Shown here piece by piece: positions 34,290 through 44,461 of a DNA stretch of 64,000 bases. Where the stretch lies: the NCBI GenBank assembly GCA_032358255.1, contig JAULBX010008995.1, positions 1-64,000 of the forward strand, given 5' to 3'. Below the pieces are notes generated by a model, which did no database searches, had not been told where the DNA came from, and saw only the letters and a list, made by a program, of their open reading frames with translations. The DNA comes from Heterotrichella gracilis. Lineage: Eukaryota; Sar; Xanthophyceae; Tribonematales; Xanthonemataceae. The translations under genes and the position numbers were made by a program. Each line of letters starts with the position of its first letter. Position 1 is the first letter of the stretch.

Positions 34290-36233
34290 ATGGCAACACC
34301 ATTAATAAGAATACCCCAAGAACAAGGTGGAACTATGTATGCATTTTCAAGTGCAGCAAGGGATCTAACACGAGCTTATTATAACCCAGATATTAATTTT
34401 GAGTATTCTAAGTTTGCTTTGTTAGAGCTTCCAGTAGTTTCAACTCCTTCGGCAGCCGGAGAGAATTATATTCAATTCGAAAATTTAATCGCAGCGTCAG
34501 GTGCTCAATATACGCCAAACGCTAATGCTAACGTTGATTTTGCCGAAACTATGCAGAATTATGCATTGAATTTTGAAAACTTTATCTTAAATGATGATGA
34601 TTTTGATTCAGCAATTTTTGCATCGGACGCAGAAAAGGTTTTCTTTAAATGGTTACATCATTTAGGTGCATTTGAAGTTAAAAATGCAACATCGCAACAA
34701 GTAGTATCTGGATATTCTAGAGCTATCGAAAATGAAGATACAACAAATGCAGGTAATAGTTACAATAGAGTTGTAAAATATCTTGGAAATATCGACGTTT
34801 CAAACGATAAAAACTATCAAGGAAATACATACAACGAAATATTCGTGAATGTACCTTCATCTGTTGGTTATACTCCAGATATTTTATTCAAATCAAGCAA
34901 CTATAATACTACAGCAACTTCTTACGATGTTAATCTAAATGGAGGAGAAATTAATGGAAGAGCAGGACAAGCGCATCCTGACATTAATTTAACAATGAAC
35001 GCTGTTGGAGATACCGCTGGAAGTAATGGCGGAGAAATTGATTTAGATCCAGCAAATACATATAATTACGGAATTGAATGGAATCAATCGATATATTCTA
35101 AAATTGCAAACGACCCTAAATTAAATAACTTCTTAGAATATTCTAAAAGAGGTGGAGACTTTAGATTTAATGCAATCTTAGTTTATTACGACATATATTC
35201 AAAATCAAATATCGTAAATAGAAGTACTAACTTATATGGTATCATACTTTTAGATAATTTTAAGGATGATCCAGCTACATCAGGATGGTACATTCCAGAA
35301 TTAACAAAGTATAAACCAAACGATGTTACTGGTTTAAATGGTAATGCATTTGCACTTAAACTTAATGTTAAATTTAATTCATCATTAGATAATATTGGAT
35401 TAGAATCTAACATTAATGATTACTCAACGTTCTCGATGGACATTTTCTTAGACACAACAACTGCCTTAGAAAATGCTGCAAGATTAATGGTTGAAGCAAA
35501 TAACAGATATGCTGCAATTGTTGATAGATTAGCTCAAGTTGAAGACATTTTAATGACGTCGAATCAAGCAATTGATTTTGGAACAAGAATCGCTGATTTG
35601 GAATTAGCTCTTGAAAATGCAGCACTTAATTTTGCTACATCAACATCAATCATCGATATGATTACTTCAGTTAACGCTAGATTAAATCAAGTTATTAGCG
35701 GAAGTATTCCAACCGAAGTACAATACAATACTGACGTTTTAGTTAATGGTAATGGTATTAAAATTGATAAAACAAATCCTACGAATATTAAGATTTCGAA
35801 TGACAATAATGGTTATACATTGAATGACATTTTTGATTATGACATAATCGGAGGAACTACTGGTAATTTATTAAACGCAGCTAATCAATTTAATTTAAAC
35901 TTAACTGCTTCAACAGGGATGATAACAAGAATCAGACCATTTGATAATTTATTAAGAATTAATACTAACTCCGGAGTACTAACAGGAGATTTGAATATAT
36001 ACTTAGACGATAGTATTAATACATGGAAAAAAGGACAAGTTGTCAAATTATCTTTTAAAGATGTATTGCCGTCGTTAGGAACATACAAAATTAATATCTA
36101 CACAGATAAAAATGCAGGCTGGATTTTAAAAGGATCTTTAGAAACTTCTACTATTCTTAGTCAAAAACCATATGCTGAATTTATATGTGTCGATGAAATA
36201 AACAAGGCATTTGAACTTGAAATTATAAGATAA
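34290..36233 (+). CDS. Large virion structural protein, unknown
   Basis: 647 residues with Asn/Ser/Thr-rich beta composition and a heptad-like helical section at ~395-470 (TALENAARLMVEANNRY, NQAIDFGTRIADLELALENA) that suggests a trimeric coiled coil. Co-transcribed with flanking wedge/fibre genes. No enzyme motif. Confidence 0.65.
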   Translation: MATPLIRIPQEQGGTMYAFSSAARDLTRAYYNPDINFEYSKFALLELPVVSTPSAAGENYIQFENLIAASGAQYTPNANANVDFAETMQNYALNFENFILNDDDFDSAIFASDAEKVFFKWLHHLGAFEVKNATSQQVVSGYSRAIENEDTTNAGNSYNRVVKYLGNIDVSNDKNYQGNTYNEIFVNVPSSVGYTPDILFKSSNYNTTATSYDVNLNGGEINGRAGQAHPDINLTMNAVGDTAGSNGGEIDLDPANTYNYGIEWNQSIYSKIANDPKLNNFLEYSKRGGDFRFNAILVYYDIYSKSNIVNRSTNLYGIILLDNFKDDPATSGWYIPELTKYKPNDVTGLNGNAFALKLNVKFNSSLDNIGLESNINDYSTFSMDIFLDTTTALENAARLMVEANNRYAAIVDRLAQVEDILMTSNQAIDFGTRIADLELALENAALNFATSTSIIDMITSVNARLNQVISGSIPTEVQYNTDVLVNGNGIKIDKTNPTNIKISNDNNGYTLNDIFDYDIIGGTTGNLLNAANQFNLNLTASTGMITRIRPFDNLLRINTNSGVLTGDLNIYLDDSINTWKKGQVVKLSFKDVLPSLGTYKINIYTDKNAGWILKGSLETSTILSQKPYAEFICVDEINKAFELEIIR

Positions 36234-36234
36234 T

Positions 36235-39200
36235 ATGAGCGCTAGCAATTCAATATCACAATTACTTGAGCAATTCTTAGAGTTAAATACTAACTCTTTA
36301 GAAACATTCAATAGAATTAATGAAGCAATAACCACTGATAAAGAAACAGTGGTTATTGACCTTTTCAATAGTAAGACAAACACGATGGAAACTATTCAAA
36401 TCCCGGCTTTCGGATATTTGAAGAGAGAAATTGAGCGTTTGAATACTAATATTAATTCAATCAGTGGACTTGAAGGATCTAATGCAAATGTTAGATTAAA
36501 AGATGGTTCATATAGAACTATTCATACTGCACGATTAAAAGGACCTTCTCCTTCTATTACAAATCTTGCAGCACCAACAACATTCAGTACTAAATTAAAC
36601 GAGTTTTTCGAAGATTTTTTAAATCCACTATTAACAGTAAATTTAGATGTAACTGGCCAAATACCAGTAGAAACTGAAAAGGTTTACGTTGAAAGATTTA
36701 TTTTTAATGAAAATGATCTTGCTTCAGTAACAGCGTTCGACGAAATTTATAAAGGTGGTAGCGAAATTGATTACGCTACATTTAAAAACCAATTATTAGA
36801 TGGTGCATATTTACATTACATCGATGCTGAGGTTTTAGATATGCCAATGAGAATGATTCAATACACTGGATTTTTAGATGTTATCAAAATAGATAATGTT
36901 GAAAAAACACAGGTAATTGATGGAGCATCTCAGACAAAAACGGTTAAATTATACACACTAAATAAGTTAACATATTCTGATTCTACTAAAGCTCTTAAAG
37001 ATACTGAAACATTAAAGGTTAGTGATTCGTTAATTGTTAATTCAGGAAACTATAGAACAAGATACCAAATAGTTTCAATCGATAGCTCAACTTCACAAGT
37101 TGAATTATTATTGTTAGAAGGTTCTGAGGCTATTAAATTAGGTACAAATCAATTAGGAATCTATAAAGACGTAGATACTAATTTAGACATTGAAATTAAA
37201 GTTGGATTTAACGAAAGACAAGTTATCTTTGTTAAGCCAATTGATCCAGTTTCTAAAATACCAGCTGAAAACTATTCTCCAGGTATTGCGTTCTATTCGA
37301 ATGAATTAGAAATCACTGATACTGCCGGAGCTAAAATGACTCTTGCTCAATATTACAAAAACGAGGTTTCTGACTTTGGACAATTTATTAAATCACTGAA
37401 GGTAGATTACATTCCGCCAGCAGCTGTTGGTATTGTTCCAAGTGCACCTGCAATTGACACAGCAAACTTTAAAGTAGTTCAAATAAATAAACATCTTACT
37501 GATAATACTACAACCGATAAGATTAAACAACTTAAGGCTGATAAAATATCAACTGAGCAAACACTTAAGAAATTAGATGAGTCGATCAAGCAAAAGAAAT
37601 CGCTAATCAACACTAAGAAATTTAGTTCAACTGCCGAAAAAGATACTCATAAAAACGAGCTTAACTCATTAATCTCTCAAAAAGATTCTGAGGCTAAATT
37701 GTTTTCATCAGTAGTTACTGAAATTAAATCTTCAGCAGAATCTGCAGATTTACAGACAGTTGACCCAAAATATAAAGTTAGAGGATTCTGGTCTATTCCA
37801 GAACCTAAGAAAATAGGGAATCAAGTTTCCCAAGAAGTTGTTCAGTTTAAAATTAGATATCGATACGTTTCGACTACTGGTAAAACTGCAACAGTTGACC
37901 AAATTAAATTCGTTGATTCAACAAATCAAACCGAAAAAACAGCAGCATTCTCAAATTGGATTGAAGTTTTAGGACCAGTCAGAAAGAGACAAATGAATGC
38001 TGAAGGAAAATATGAATGGATTATTGAAAGTGAAGAAGATGCGAATGCAGTTAACTTTAATTCATTAGACATTTCTATTAATCCAGGAGAGGTTGTTGAG
38101 TTTATGATTAAATCAATTTCAGAAGCTGGTTTCCCTGCGAATCCGGTAGAATCTGAATGGTCTGAAATCAATAAAATTGAATTCCCACAAGGAGAAATTA
38201 ACACAGATGCTATGGGTTCTGTAATTAAAGCAAACGAAATGGATGCTTTAAAAGTACAAATTCAACAAGACTTAGAAGCAGCTGGAGTATTTACTCACGT
38301 TGGAGAATCATTTACAGTAGGAAGTACAGTATATTCTCACAATGCAAATACAATTGCATCGGGATTCTTAACAGATCAGCAAGCGCCAATCACAGTATAC
38401 GAAAAACTATTGGCTTTACAAAATGAAGTACTTAGTTTAAGAGCAGTAATTGAAGGTACTACTGGAGAATTAATGGTAAAAATTATTGATGAAGATGGTA
38501 ATGTAACACCGGTAACAAATAACACAACAGTTGAATTATTTGCTGGATATTATGTTAACGAAATTCCATCAACGGGTGGTAAAGGATATATTGTTACTAA
38601 AAACTTTAAAATTGAATTATCAAATACTAAAGCAACTGATTTAGAATTAATTGCTAGAATTGTTGGTGATACATCAAAACCTGTTGCGGTTTCAACAAAT
38701 AATACAATATTTGGATTATATAAACCGAATACTGTAGTCCTTCCTGAGGTTCCTAATCCAGTCGATCCAACGTATGGCTCCGATTCTTATTATACTACTG
38801 AAGCTAATTATGATCTAGTTCCTGTAGTTTATCAAAATCTTGGAACAGTAGACGAAGATTGGTTTTCTCCTGGAAATCAATCAACGCAACTTAAAGGACA
38901 GTTTTTATATTCTAGATTTAGAAATGCTGCAAATGACGATAATCTCTATGTAATTACCGAAGGTAATGGTTTTGGAGATGTCGATACTTCATTTACAACA
39001 GGATATGATACTTACGAATATGGCCTTAAATTTAATTATTCAACGCCTCCTACGATTTCTGCATCTAAAATAACTAATTTCCAGTCTGCTCAAATTACTC
39101 CATGGAGTACTCCAGCAGAAAACGGCGTTAATGATTTTGTATGGAATGGTACTTTTACAGGATCAACACCTGACAGAGTTTCAGTTGCTACGATTACAAA

Positions 39201-39912
39201 TGCATCGTATAGTAAAGGAATGTTTATGCATAGTTCGCATCCTCTTTTGCAAAATGGAGTAATTACTGCTGAAACAATTGTAAGTAATGGACAGGTTGGA
39301 ATGCCAAAAACGGCTCCATTAAGATCTACTGATTCTAATGGGAAAAAACAAACTCCATTTAGATTATTAAAAACAATTAATAAAGCTGGTATTCCAGGAT
39401 TTAGATCAACGATCAAAACGTCTTTCTCACCAGAGGATCAATATCTATTGGGTGGATATTCATGTGGTTCATTCCTATATCTTTCACCCTTGAATTTAGA
39501 TTCACTAGTGGTTAATGCACCTAATAAAAATGGTAAGAAAATAATACCTGGAGGAAGTGCTAATTCAATTTCAGTAGATTTGGTATTCCAATATAGAATG
39601 ACAGATTATTATGGCGTTGGAGATACTGGAACAGGTAGAGTTGGTGGTATTTTAGATAATACCCTAACAAATTTAACATACTCTAAAAAGATAGGTATAG
39701 ATATATTAGGTCTTGGAAAAACTGATTTCCAATTCGACGTTGAGGTTTATGCAAAATACACAACCCAAGGTAAAAACATTAATAATATTACAAGTACTAT
39801 GTTGTCTAACTATGCAACTAATTACAACACAGGTAACGGTTATGGTGGTCGAAGAAAATACCTAACAGACAACACAGTTAACTTCTCATATCCAGATATT
39901 AATATGTACTAA
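36235..39912 (+). CDS. Very large wedge/fibre protein (1225 aa), unknown
   Basis: Starts 1 base after the previous gene. A helical N-terminus (SISQLLEQFLELNTNSLETF and IPAFGYLKREIERLNTNI) precedes beta domains, a coiled coil at ~425-500 (DKIKQLKADKISTEQTLKKL) and fibronectin-like strands (KYKVRGFWSIPEPKK to VEFMIKSISEAGFP, ~510-650). The C-terminal third is Gly/Asn-rich. Likely a fibre-bearing baseplate protein comparable in role to T4 gp10-gp12; homology not established. Confidence 0.6.
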   Translation: MSASNSISQLLEQFLELNTNSLETFNRINEAITTDKETVVIDLFNSKTNTMETIQIPAFGYLKREIERLNTNINSISGLEGSNANVRLKDGSYRTIHTARLKGPSPSITNLAAPTTFSTKLNEFFEDFLNPLLTVNLDVTGQIPVETEKVYVERFIFNENDLASVTAFDEIYKGGSEIDYATFKNQLLDGAYLHYIDAEVLDMPMRMIQYTGFLDVIKIDNVEKTQVIDGASQTKTVKLYTLNKLTYSDSTKALKDTETLKVSDSLIVNSGNYRTRYQIVSIDSSTSQVELLLLEGSEAIKLGTNQLGIYKDVDTNLDIEIKVGFNERQVIFVKPIDPVSKIPAENYSPGIAFYSNELEITDTAGAKMTLAQYYKNEVSDFGQFIKSLKVDYIPPAAVGIVPSAPAIDTANFKVVQINKHLTDNTTTDKIKQLKADKISTEQTLKKLDESIKQKKSLINTKKFSSTAEKDTHKNELNSLISQKDSEAKLFSSVVTEIKSSAESADLQTVDPKYKVRGFWSIPEPKKIGNQVSQEVVQFKIRYRYVSTTGKTATVDQIKFVDSTNQTEKTAAFSNWIEVLGPVRKRQMNAEGKYEWIIESEEDANAVNFNSLDISINPGEVVEFMIKSISEAGFPANPVESEWSEINKIEFPQGEINTDAMGSVIKANEMDALKVQIQQDLEAAGVFTHVGESFTVGSTVYSHNANTIASGFLTDQQAPITVYEKLLALQNEVLSLRAVIEGTTGELMVKIIDEDGNVTPVTNNTTVELFAGYYVNEIPSTGGKGYIVTKNFKIELSNTKATDLELIARIVGDTSKPVAVSTNNTIFGLYKPNTVVLPEVPNPVDPTYGSDSYYTTEANYDLVPVVYQNLGTVDEDWFSPGNQSTQLKGQFLYSRFRNAANDDNLYVITEGNGFGDVDTSFTTGYDTYEYGLKFNYSTPPTISASKITNFQSAQITPWSTPAENGVNDFVWNGTFTGSTPDRVSVATITNASYSKGMFMHSSHPLLQNGVITAETIVSNGQVGMPKTAPLRSTDSNGKKQTPFRLLKTINKAGIPGFRSTIKTSFSPEDQYLLGGYSCGSFLYLSPLNLDSLVVNAPNKNGKKIIPGGSANSISVDLVFQYRMTDYYGVGDTGTGRVGGILDNTLTNLTYSKKIGIDILGLGKTDFQFDVEVYAKYTTQGKNINNITSTMLSNYATNYNTGNGYGGRRKYLTDNTVNFSYPDINMY

Positions 39913-39942
39913 CATTCTTTTAGATTGTATTCATAAAACTTG

Positions 39943-39956
39943 GATATATAATCTAA
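39943..39956 (+). promoter_or_regulatory. Promoter-like element GATATATAATCTAA
   Basis: An exact copy of the 14-mer at 26239-26252, here in a TTGGAT/ATCTAA near-palindrome, 18 bases before the ATG at 39975 and after a 30-base gap in an otherwise continuous run of structural genes. Confidence 0.45.
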
Positions 39957-39974
39957 ATAAAAAGAGTGTCCTAC

Positions 39975-42900
39975 ATGGCTACAATTAATACTAGTATTGA
40001 AAATAATTTAATAGACAACAAATCATTTGCTGTTTTAAGAACAAATCCAAAACTAACAAGTAACGTTAAGCTACTTGTTAGTTCTTTAGGTGATTTATTT
40101 TTAAGTTCATTTAGAGCAAATAAAGAACTTTCAAGAATCGAATATCAAAAATATGAAGTAAATCCTAATGGAAGATATTCGTATGACATTGCTTCTTTTT
40201 ACAAAGGACTTTCTTTAACTCAAATATACCAAACTCTTAGAACTTACCCAGATACTACAGTATATTCTGATTATGCGTTTCAGTATGAAGATCAGTATAT
40301 TGCAGGAGCAATCCAAAATTCAACTAAATTATATGATGAGCAATATAAGATATTTGCTCCATTGTGGCTAGAAAAAAAGATACCGTCTAAGTTTGTAATT
40401 TATAGAGTTGAAAATGCTGATTATTCTACAAGTTATCCGGAAAATAACGATGGACAAACTGGAAGAATTTTAGAACTTCTTAAGAATGCAACTATTATAA
40501 AAACATTTGATTTAGGAAAATCTTCAAAAATTGGAGAGTATCTTAATAATCACGTGAATGACAAATACTTTCCAATAGCACCTCTTAGTGTTAATTTTAA
40601 GGAAGGATCTCAGTCAACATATAATGGTATCGATATTGTACAAGGAGGATTTACTTCGAAAGCAGAACAATTTGACAAATATTATACTCAAGTAGATTAC
40701 CCTGAAATTTTTAGCAATGAAATAATAACTAATGGTTTTGAAAGAAATGGAATAGTTTCGGCTAATTTAATAAACTTAGAATTTTTATTTGATGATACAG
40801 ACGCTATTGACTACAAGATATACAGATATTTTGGGTTATATGTTGATGAAGCAGAGGAAGGATCTTTTTATTCAGACGGTATTAATCCTGAAGGGGCAAT
40901 TAGTATTAAATCAAACACTTACAAAAGTTTTTATGATTTACAGGGAACATCACTAACTAATAATAGTATGATTCCAAGCTCTTCTGAGTTTGATATACCT
41001 GCCCTAAGATACGTTAAAGACAAAAATAATGATTTTTATAATTTGATTGGAGCAGGAGACTCTCCATATAAAAAATTATTAATAAATCTCGATAAAACAA
41101 AATTAAACCTGTTTGAAGGTTACTCAAAAAACGGTAAAAAAATAACCTCGGAAAAGGGAAATGTTAACCCAAGAGGATTTATTAAAATTACGGTTAAAGA
41201 TGTACCTTCAAATAATGATAGAATATTTATAGCTGATAAAACAGAACTTGAAATATCTGGATATAATTTAGGAGATTACATAATTATTGCTTCTAGTACT
41301 ATACAACCTGGAAGGGCTAATGGTAATCAATTCTCTAATCAAGGAAGTTTACAACAAATTGCGATTGCAATTGCCGCAGCCATCAATAATGGAGAAATAA
41401 TATCTTATAAAACTTATGTTTCAGATACTTCAGTTATTATTGAAGATTATGCAGCTGGAAATAGAAGAAGACAAAACGTGCTTGGTGTTTATATTCCAAA
41501 TTTAGTAGATTTTGTTGAAATTTCTGCTGGAGAATATAACAATGTTGGACTTGTAAATTCAATTGTTCCGCCAACTACAAATACTGTATTTACTGACTGG
41601 AATCTATATACAATGATCGGAGGATCTAGTGAAGGACAATGTATTCTTGTAAAATCTAGCGAAATTGGAAATGTTGTAGTTGGAGAATGGGTTAAACAAA
41701 AAGATAATGATAATTTTATTCAAATTATAGAAATAGAAAAAGATCCATTAGTTGCTGATTTATATAGAGTTATTTTAAATTCTAATGTTAAAGTTTCAAA
41801 CGATGGAATATTCGAAATTTACGATATCTATGCAATCGTGCATGGAAGATTTTTAGCATATGACATAAAGGATTTTGATTTTGATTTTTATTCTACTAGA
41901 AATTCTGAACTAGGCGATTTAGAGTATGATGACTATCATACATACACTATTAAAAATCCAAATTATATAAGTCAATTGGCAACGCCAACAGAACCTAAAA
42001 CGCTAACACTAAATATAAATCCTTCTGAATTTTATATTGGGTTAAGCAGTGTGTTAGAATCTGAGACGATAGATACAGATTCCGGACAGAAAAATATTAG
42101 TAATGAATACGATAGATTAAGCGAAAACCAATTAAAAGAAACTGCGCTAATTAGTAGAGTTGTTCCTACGATTTGTAAATTTGAACTTAAAGATTCATCT
42201 AATGCTAGAAACTTACCATATATCTTAAATGCAAGCGAAGCTTTCGGTGAAGACAATTTATCTCCTAATATTGAGATCGATTCTCCTAGAAAGGTCGAAT
42301 ATATGAACATGGAACATTTTCATATTAATAAAATACCTGCTCTTTTAAAATCGAGTGGATTTGATTTTAATAATTATGTTGATTTCGCAGATGATAAAGG
42401 AGTAACTATTGACAAATTAAAAAATACTGATTTCGATTATTTTGACAGACATTTTAATTGGAATGGTTATTTTAATCAGGTTACCGGTACGTGGTATGAC
42501 AATAAGTATAAAAGGCTTTGGACTAAATTTGACATAGGTAATTCTGAGAAAAACTCTTCAACTGTTTTTAGAGGACTTAGATACGAATATTTAAAGAGAA
42601 AAGAAACTACAAGTAAAACTCCTACTGAATTTATAACAGATTCAAATATAAATGACTATAAATTTGGAGTAGTACTTTCATATAACGTTAAAAATGATGT
42701 TAATGGAATGTTGATTACAGCTAATTCATTAAATGTAACTTCTGTTAAAAACGATAAGTTTAAATTTATATGTATCTTAATTGAACTTAACGTAGTTAAC
42801 AACGATGTTAAAGATATTGACAGGTATTTATTGTATACTTTAAAAAATATTAACTTTAACAATTTGGTAATAGATACTAAGTTTGATTTTTATATAGATT

Positions 42901-44459
42901 TTCCGAATTCGAATTTTAGTGCAACAAATCCAAACGAAGAAGCTACATTAATCGCTTCTAATTTCTCTATTGTCACTCCTGATTTTAATAAATTTGTAAA
43001 ACAAAATGAATATGGAGAATATTCTTGGATTTATTTTGCAGCGCTAGGAGCTACTTATGCTGTTAAGGTCGTTAATATTATTGATGCAAATACAATTACA
43101 GTCACTGGACACCCATACCTGTTTAATCCTTTTACAGGATACGTTGACACTAGTGTTAGAATTGATCCAACTCAGTTTTCTTTAATATCTATTCAGTCTG
43201 ATTTTTATTACTTTAATGGTGGTGAAAATGGTTTCAGCGATTTATTAAACGAAATTAATGCTTATAATTTTGCTAAAAGATTTAATAAGTTTGGAGAAGT
43301 TGAATATATTACAGTGTCAAAAGAAGGAGATGTTTCATATAATGAATATGTTTTAGCAATAGAATCTGGTGTTGACATTATTAAGCCTTCATTAATTAAA
43401 TCTGAAAGTGATCCTGAAAAACCAAAAGCATATCAATTATCTACTGGAGATATTGGTAGTGTGATTGTTGACAGAAAGGATGGAGGATATATTACGCTTT
43501 TAAGAAGAATGAATGGAGATTACACCCCTCTTTTTAATAATATTGTTACTTTTTCTGAGGTTTATTCAGCAGGTAAAGTAGTACAGGGATTATCTTCAAG
43601 TAAAAGCAAATTGATCTATAATAAATTTAACAATACTGGAATCTCTTTTGATTCGTATAAATTGAACAACATAGACTACGGTTACATTAAAAATTATTTT
43701 TATCATAAAGCGAATGATGAAGATTCAAAAAACATATTGAAATTATCTCAAACATCAGATAAATTGCCGTTATATCCGGCGATTGGTGAAGTTGCAATCG
43801 ATAAAAAGGATATTAATATTTTTAAATCTAAATATGCTCCTGATTATTTTACAAAATCATTAGCAGCTGGAAAATCTGAAAATGCATATGGTACGTTAAG
43901 TCCTATTGAAAAGAAAAGTTTCTTAGCTTCTACGATAATGAAGGTTAGAGACAAATATGACATTACTAAATTTACTAATGTTAAAGAAACTTCGATAGAA
44001 GCTCTTGATAAAATACGAATCAACGACGATAGTATCGAAACAATACATTGGTATGAAGATGATTCTCAAATTATAGCAGATTTTTATTTGCCAGACGCTA
44101 TTTTAAATGAATTAAACGAGGACGGTATTCAAAAGTATTTTAAAAAGTATGTAAATTCTACCAATTCATTTGGAGATAAATCAACAATTGAAGATGATTT
44201 AAAATTATATGCAAAATCAAATATATCTCCGAGATTTATAACCGATGGAATTTCGATATATGGAATAGAGGGTAAAGATTTACAAACTGATTTTATCTCA
44301 GTTACAGAAGTTGCTGATTTAACATCAGATAATTTTAAACAATTAACTAATTTTAACATTCAAAGTTATCAAAATGATGGCTTGAGTTTTAGACTAATAT
44401 ATAATAAAAGACTTGGATATTCTTATAATTTTAAAATCCATGTGAAAATACAAGCATAA
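39975..44459 (+). CDS. Giant virion protein (1494 aa), probable baseplate wedge arm
   Basis: ATG 39975 is preferred to the GTG 9 bases upstream, because it follows the A-rich leader. The N-terminus (RTNPKLTSNVKLLVSSLGDLFLSSFRANKEL) and SRIEYQKYEVNPNGRYSYDIASFY look like a conserved structural start. The remainder is beta-rich with many Asn/Asp/Tyr and no enzyme or membrane signature. It is the longest gene in the window, in the position where large wedge or fibre arms occur. Confidence 0.65.
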   Translation: MATINTSIENNLIDNKSFAVLRTNPKLTSNVKLLVSSLGDLFLSSFRANKELSRIEYQKYEVNPNGRYSYDIASFYKGLSLTQIYQTLRTYPDTTVYSDYAFQYEDQYIAGAIQNSTKLYDEQYKIFAPLWLEKKIPSKFVIYRVENADYSTSYPENNDGQTGRILELLKNATIIKTFDLGKSSKIGEYLNNHVNDKYFPIAPLSVNFKEGSQSTYNGIDIVQGGFTSKAEQFDKYYTQVDYPEIFSNEIITNGFERNGIVSANLINLEFLFDDTDAIDYKIYRYFGLYVDEAEEGSFYSDGINPEGAISIKSNTYKSFYDLQGTSLTNNSMIPSSSEFDIPALRYVKDKNNDFYNLIGAGDSPYKKLLINLDKTKLNLFEGYSKNGKKITSEKGNVNPRGFIKITVKDVPSNNDRIFIADKTELEISGYNLGDYIIIASSTIQPGRANGNQFSNQGSLQQIAIAIAAAINNGEIISYKTYVSDTSVIIEDYAAGNRRRQNVLGVYIPNLVDFVEISAGEYNNVGLVNSIVPPTTNTVFTDWNLYTMIGGSSEGQCILVKSSEIGNVVVGEWVKQKDNDNFIQIIEIEKDPLVADLYRVILNSNVKVSNDGIFEIYDIYAIVHGRFLAYDIKDFDFDFYSTRNSELGDLEYDDYHTYTIKNPNYISQLATPTEPKTLTLNINPSEFYIGLSSVLESETIDTDSGQKNISNEYDRLSENQLKETALISRVVPTICKFELKDSSNARNLPYILNASEAFGEDNLSPNIEIDSPRKVEYMNMEHFHINKIPALLKSSGFDFNNYVDFADDKGVTIDKLKNTDFDYFDRHFNWNGYFNQVTGTWYDNKYKRLWTKFDIGNSEKNSSTVFRGLRYEYLKRKETTSKTPTEFITDSNINDYKFGVVLSYNVKNDVNGMLITANSLNVTSVKNDKFKFICILIELNVVNNDVKDIDRYLLYTLKNINFNNLVIDTKFDFYIDFPNSNFSATNPNEEATLIASNFSIVTPDFNKFVKQNEYGEYSWIYFAALGATYAVKVVNIIDANTITVTGHPYLFNPFTGYVDTSVRIDPTQFSLISIQSDFYYFNGGENGFSDLLNEINAYNFAKRFNKFGEVEYITVSKEGDVSYNEYVLAIESGVDIIKPSLIKSESDPEKPKAYQLSTGDIGSVIVDRKDGGYITLLRRMNGDYTPLFNNIVTFSEVYSAGKVVQGLSSSKSKLIYNKFNNTGISFDSYKLNNIDYGYIKNYFYHKANDEDSKNILKLSQTSDKLPLYPAIGEVAIDKKDINIFKSKYAPDYFTKSLAAGKSENAYGTLSPIEKKSFLASTIMKVRDKYDITKFTNVKETSIEALDKIRINDDSIETIHWYEDDSQIIADFYLPDAILNELNEDGIQKYFKKYVNSTNSFGDKSTIEDDLKLYAKSNISPRFITDGISIYGIEGKDLQTDFISVTEVADLTSDNFKQLTNFNIQSYQNDGLSFRLIYNKRLGYSYNFKIHVKIQA

Positions 44460-44461
44460 TA

